6,824 bases of DNA from Bilophila wadsworthia ATCC 49260 (GTDB taxonomy: Bacteria; Desulfobacterota; Desulfovibrionia; Desulfovibrionales; Desulfovibrionaceae). Position numbers and translations under genes: made by a program. The notes beneath the pieces were generated by a model that made no database searches, was not told the DNA's origin, and saw only the letters and a list, made by a program, of their open reading frames with translations. This document shows positions 5,140 through 6,824 of this stretch, in pieces; position 1 is the first letter of the stretch, and the number at the start of each line of letters is the position of its first letter. The stretch covers positions 1-6,824 of the forward strand of contig NZ_JNJP01000133.1 in NCBI RefSeq assembly GCF_000701705.1, given 5' to 3'.

Positions 5140-5154
5140 CGAGTCCTGACCCTA
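5137..5154 (+). repeat. IS right-end inverted repeat plus TA (direct repeat copy 2)
   Basis: The right end of the plus-oriented IS fragment. On the opposite strand it reads GGGTCAGGACTCGTTA inward, matching the left-end repeat in all 16 bases. TA at 5153-5154 is the expected target-site base pair and is part of a Leu codon of the interrupted Lar-like frame. Confidence 0.85.
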
Positions 5155-5316
5155 CCGTGCCCGGCGTGTGGAAATCCCGATGCAGTTGTTTCTGTGACTA
5201 CAAGAGCTGCTGTGTACTGCCCTATGTGTGGTATGTGCGGGCCTTGCTCCCCAAAGGTCGATACGGAATATGTTGTCAGACAATGGAACGCTCTTCCTCG
5301 CGCCATAACGAGGCAC
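5152..5316 (+). pseudogene. Lar-like restriction-alleviation zinc-finger protein, 5' end lost
   Basis: The frame from 5152 reads LPCPACGNPDAVVSV, then AAVYCPMCGMCGPC, and ends its recognisable part at VVRQWNALPRA. The order LPCPxCG, a second CxxCG-x-x-GP, then a terminal WN is the signature of Lar-family small proteins. In the Rac prophage, Lar modulates type I restriction-modification. The start codon and first residues are missing: upstream in frame the codons run into the IS end and a TAA at 5137. The TA of the first Leu codon is the IS target site. No stop follows the WN motif in this frame. The frame stays open antisense through the next gene, so the natural 3' end is also unclear and 5316 is approximate. 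Base composition (about 52-53% G+C in counted lines) is lower than in the left block. Probably non-functional. Confidence 0.65.
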
Positions 5317-5340
5317 CAAAAGACAAAATCATGCGGGCAA

Positions 5341-6183
5341 TCAATCCCTTGTATAGTGATTCCCAAAAGTGCCTACTGCATCACCCTGCTGAGGGTATTG
5401 CCCGGGACTGACAGGGAAGCGCGAGGAAGAGATCTCAACGATATTCTTATGGGTAAGGATCCAGGGTTCGCAAGGCTGGAGCGTGCTCAACACGGTATTG
5501 ACGCCATGCATCAGGTAGTGAATCGGGATGGTCACACCCGGCTTATAGGCTTCCATAATGGCGTCAGCCTGTCCGTAACTCAGAATATGTTCGCTTTCGT
5601 CCACGGGGATAAACAGTACGTCGATGGGCTGCTTTCTCAAATACTCATCCACAAAGACCTCAGGAACGGGCCTGTTGTCCCCCCAATGCACCAACGTGAT
5701 CCCGCCTGTCTCCACCACGTATATCACATTGTCCATATGCAGGTTGTTTGTCGGAGGCGCAAAGTCCTCCCCTGTGTCCTTTTGGATATCCGTCCAGCGC
5801 GTCTTCCCAACGGAAGCGGACATATGCTTATCCGCCAAGCCGGTGATGCGGATATCCCCCAGAGTGTACGTCCCCACCATACGCTCCATGGTGATGAGCG
5901 CCTTCGGGATATGCAGCGCATCATGATCAAAATGGGCATGTGTGGAAAGCGCGATGTCCACTTTGACTTCTGGGAAGTCGACTGGAAACCACCAGCCCCA
6001 TGCGGGATCGTTGCGCCACGGATCTATCAGGACGGACAAACCCAAAGGGGAAACGATCCGCACGCAAGAATGCCCGAAATAATCCACCAGAACCGGTGTG
6101 GAGGAAGGCACCTGTTTTCCCTCCTGAACACTCCGCAACTTCTCGTTGTTGATCTCAAATGACTGAGCTCTCGAACCTTCCAT
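5341..6183 (-). CDS. Metallo-beta-lactamase-fold hydrolase (UlaG-like)
   Basis: 280-residue MBL-fold metal-dependent hydrolase without a signal peptide, so cytoplasmic. Early strands VDYFGHSCVRI and GLSVLIDPW lead to the metal motif STHAHFDHDAL (H82, H84, D86, H87). NNLHMDNVIYVVE follows, then LVHWGDN (D169, bridging-metal Asp) and IPIHYLMHG (H222). This layout fits the UlaG-like or Lactamase_B_3 group, which includes lactonases and phosphodiesterases; the substrate cannot be predicted. All expected metal ligands are present, so it is probably active. ATG 6183 has AGGAGG just upstream. The last ~15 residues (GDAVGTFGNHYTRD) look less conserved and may be an altered end. It is transcribed divergently from the AlpA gene and towards the Lar fragment, and is likely accessory cargo rather than phage core. 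Confidence 0.85.
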   Translation of the reverse strand: MEGSRAQSFEINNEKLRSVQEGKQVPSSTPVLVDYFGHSCVRIVSPLGLSVLIDPWRNDPAWGWWFPVDFPEVKVDIALSTHAHFDHDALHIPKALITMERMVGTYTLGDIRITGLADKHMSASVGKTRWTDIQKDTGEDFAPPTNNLHMDNVIYVVETGGITLVHWGDNRPVPEVFVDEYLRKQPIDVLFIPVDESEHILSYGQADAIMEAYKPGVTIPIHYLMHGVNTVLSTLQPCEPWILTHKNIVEISSSRFPVSPGQYPQQGDAVGTFGNHYTRD

Positions 6184-6308
6184 AAGGCCTCCTCGCGGGT
6201 TGCAGTGCTAATGCTATGGAATGAAAGGCTAACCCTGTATAATCTAACTATCATGTCCCAAGGCTTTGTCAATCCAGAGCGTCAGGGGCGCATAAGGAGA
6301 GAATATTC
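6184..6308. promoter_or_regulatory. Divergent intergenic region with promoter-like elements
   Basis: 125 bp between the divergent MBL and AlpA genes. On the plus strand TATAAT occurs at 6238-6243, with only a weak -35 match (TATGGA, 6215-6220) at 17-bp spacing; it could serve the AlpA gene. On the minus strand a perfect TTGACA lies at 6272-6267, with only a poor -10 (TTAGAT, 6247-6242) at a long 19-bp spacing; it could serve the MBL gene. The two candidate promoters would overlap, so mutual interference or shared control is possible. The ribosome sites are AGGAGG just before 6183 on the minus strand and AAGGAGA at 6294-6300 on the plus strand. Confidence 0.4.
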
Positions 6309-6518
6309 ATGGAAGACAGATTATTACGTCTGAAGGAAGTACTTGAGGTCATCCCCGTTTCACGGGCGACATGGTACCGAGGCGTCTGGGCGGGATTCTA
6401 TCCTCAGCCGGAAAAACATGGCCGCTCTTCCCTCTGGCGGATGTCCGCCTTGCAAAAAGTCATCACAGGGAATCAAGAAAATCAGCCCACGCCTGCATCA
6501 TCTGCCGACGCTCGGTGA
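6309..6518 (+). CDS. alpA: AlpA-family phage transcriptional regulator
   Basis: 69-residue AlpA-type DNA-binding protein with an excisionase/MerR-like winged helix-turn-helix fold. It begins MEDRLLRLKEVLEVIPVSRA, with the family pattern LRLKEVL-x2-IPVSR-x-TWYR at residues 6-24, then AGFYPQPEKHGRSSLWR, where the wing and second helix lie. Family members switch on integrase or excision genes of cryptic prophages, as AlpA does for CP4-57. ATG 6309 follows AAGGAGA at 6294-6300 with an 8-nt spacer. Its last ~18 codons overlap the 3' end of the convergent integrase gene by 56 bp, and this tail (GNQENQPTPASSADAR) looks unstructured. The pairing supports a regulator of integration/excision. Confidence 0.88.
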   Translation: MEDRLLRLKEVLEVIPVSRATWYRGVWAGFYPQPEKHGRSSLWRMSALQKVITGNQENQPTPASSADAR

Positions 6519-6824
6519 TGTATTCCGCCCGATTATACGCGGAACGGACTTTGTTTTTATCAACGTGTGCGAGCTGGCGTTCGATAACATCCGAGCGCCA
6601 GCCCATTTCGTTGAGCAAGGTGGACGCCATACTGCGGAACCCATGCGCGGTCATCTCTCCGGCAAACCCCATCGACTGGAGCGCGCACCGGACTGTATTC
6701 TCACTGATCGGGCGTCGCCGCCTCCCCTGCCCCGTAAAGATGTAAGGCTGCGTCCCATTGACGCGCCGCATCTCCTCCAGCACAGCAATGGCCTGCCGCG
6801 ACAGCGGAACCATATGCTCCCGCC
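6463..6824 (-). CDS. int: P4-type tyrosine recombinase (integrase), C-terminal part
   Basis: The minus-strand frame is open to the window edge, so the N-terminal part of the gene is cut off. The visible ~120 residues are the catalytic half of a phage P4-type integrase, which breaks and rejoins DNA at attachment sites through a phosphotyrosine. It opens with REHMVPLSRQAIAVLEEM, then PISENTVRCAL and TAHGFRSMASTLLNEMG with the His-x-x-Arg pair. QLAHVDKNKVRSAYNR follows, giving the second His and the nucleophilic Tyr, then AEYITERRQMMQAWADFLD. The spacing from AH to Tyr fits the family. The first catalytic Arg should lie just outside the window. The catalytic residues seen are intact. It is convergent with and overlaps alpA, and marks the integration end of the element. 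Confidence 0.92.
   Translation of the reverse strand, partial: REHMVPLSRQAIAVLEEMRRVNGTQPYIFTGQGRRRRPISENTVRCALQSMGFAGEMTAHGFRSMASTLLNEMGWRSDVIERQLAHVDKNKVRSAYNRAEYITERRQMMQAWADFLDSL

Noticed and set aside
5194..6162. A 322-codon plus-strand open frame running from the Lar fragment through the MBL gene
   Set aside because: Beyond about 5316 it is exactly antisense to a well-supported MBL hydrolase with all metal motifs. The translation has no recognisable domain, so only the Lar-like beginning is credible.
1..6824. CRISPR array, tRNA or rRNA
   Set aside because: I found no regularly spaced repeats, no clover-leaf-like tRNA motifs and no rRNA signature on either strand.

Overview
The window looks like part of a prophage or phage-derived integrative element in a GC-rich proteobacterium. 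A Desulfovibrio or Bilophila-type (Desulfovibrionaceae) host is my best guess. It rests on a remembered resemblance of the transposase, AlpA and integrase proteins and on the GC level, not on any search. The left two thirds is a compact one-strand phage gene block; lines counted by hand give about 63-67% G+C. The right third is less GC-rich (two counted lines give 52-53%) and holds accessory and integration genes. Insertion-sequence debris separates the two.

Left block (1-4366, all + strand). In order: an HNH endonuclease; a 44-residue acidic small protein; an ERF-family single-strand annealing protein; an intrinsic terminator; SSB; a DUF1351-type phage protein; a 308-residue protein with a cysteine-rich tail; an 88-residue cysteine-rich protein whose end looks frameshifted; a 65-residue zinc-ribbon-like protein; and a second terminator with an almost identical stem. 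ERF, SSB and HNH form a phage recombination module: ERF anneals single strands, SSB coats them, and HNH probably nicks or cuts DNA. Most starts have strong Shine-Dalgarno sites, and several genes overlap or nearly touch, so the block was probably cotranscribed and translationally coupled.

Middle (about 4367-5154). Two pieces of IS5-family (IS427-like) transposase stand back to back. The N-terminal half is on the minus strand and carries a frameshift. The C-terminal half is on the plus strand. Between them is a terminal inverted repeat whose outer end, followed by TA, abuts the C-terminal half directly. An 18-bp direct repeat results. This is the scar of an insertion into, or inversion within, an IS, followed by deletion. 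The right IS end lies at the truncated start of a Lar-like (restriction-alleviation) zinc-finger reading frame.

Right block (5152-6824). The 5'-truncated Lar-like fragment, a minus-strand metallo-beta-lactamase-fold hydrolase, a divergent promoter region, an AlpA-family regulator (+), and the 3' part of a P4-type tyrosine integrase (-) that overlaps the AlpA gene tail to tail. AlpA next to an integrase is typical of the integration/excision end of a phage-like island.

I see no CRISPR array, tRNA or rRNA. The points most worth checking are the IS rearrangement, the 50-residue tandem repeat at the ERF C-terminus, the frameshift beside a near-perfect palindrome in the 88-residue gene, and the internal terminator between ERF and SSB.
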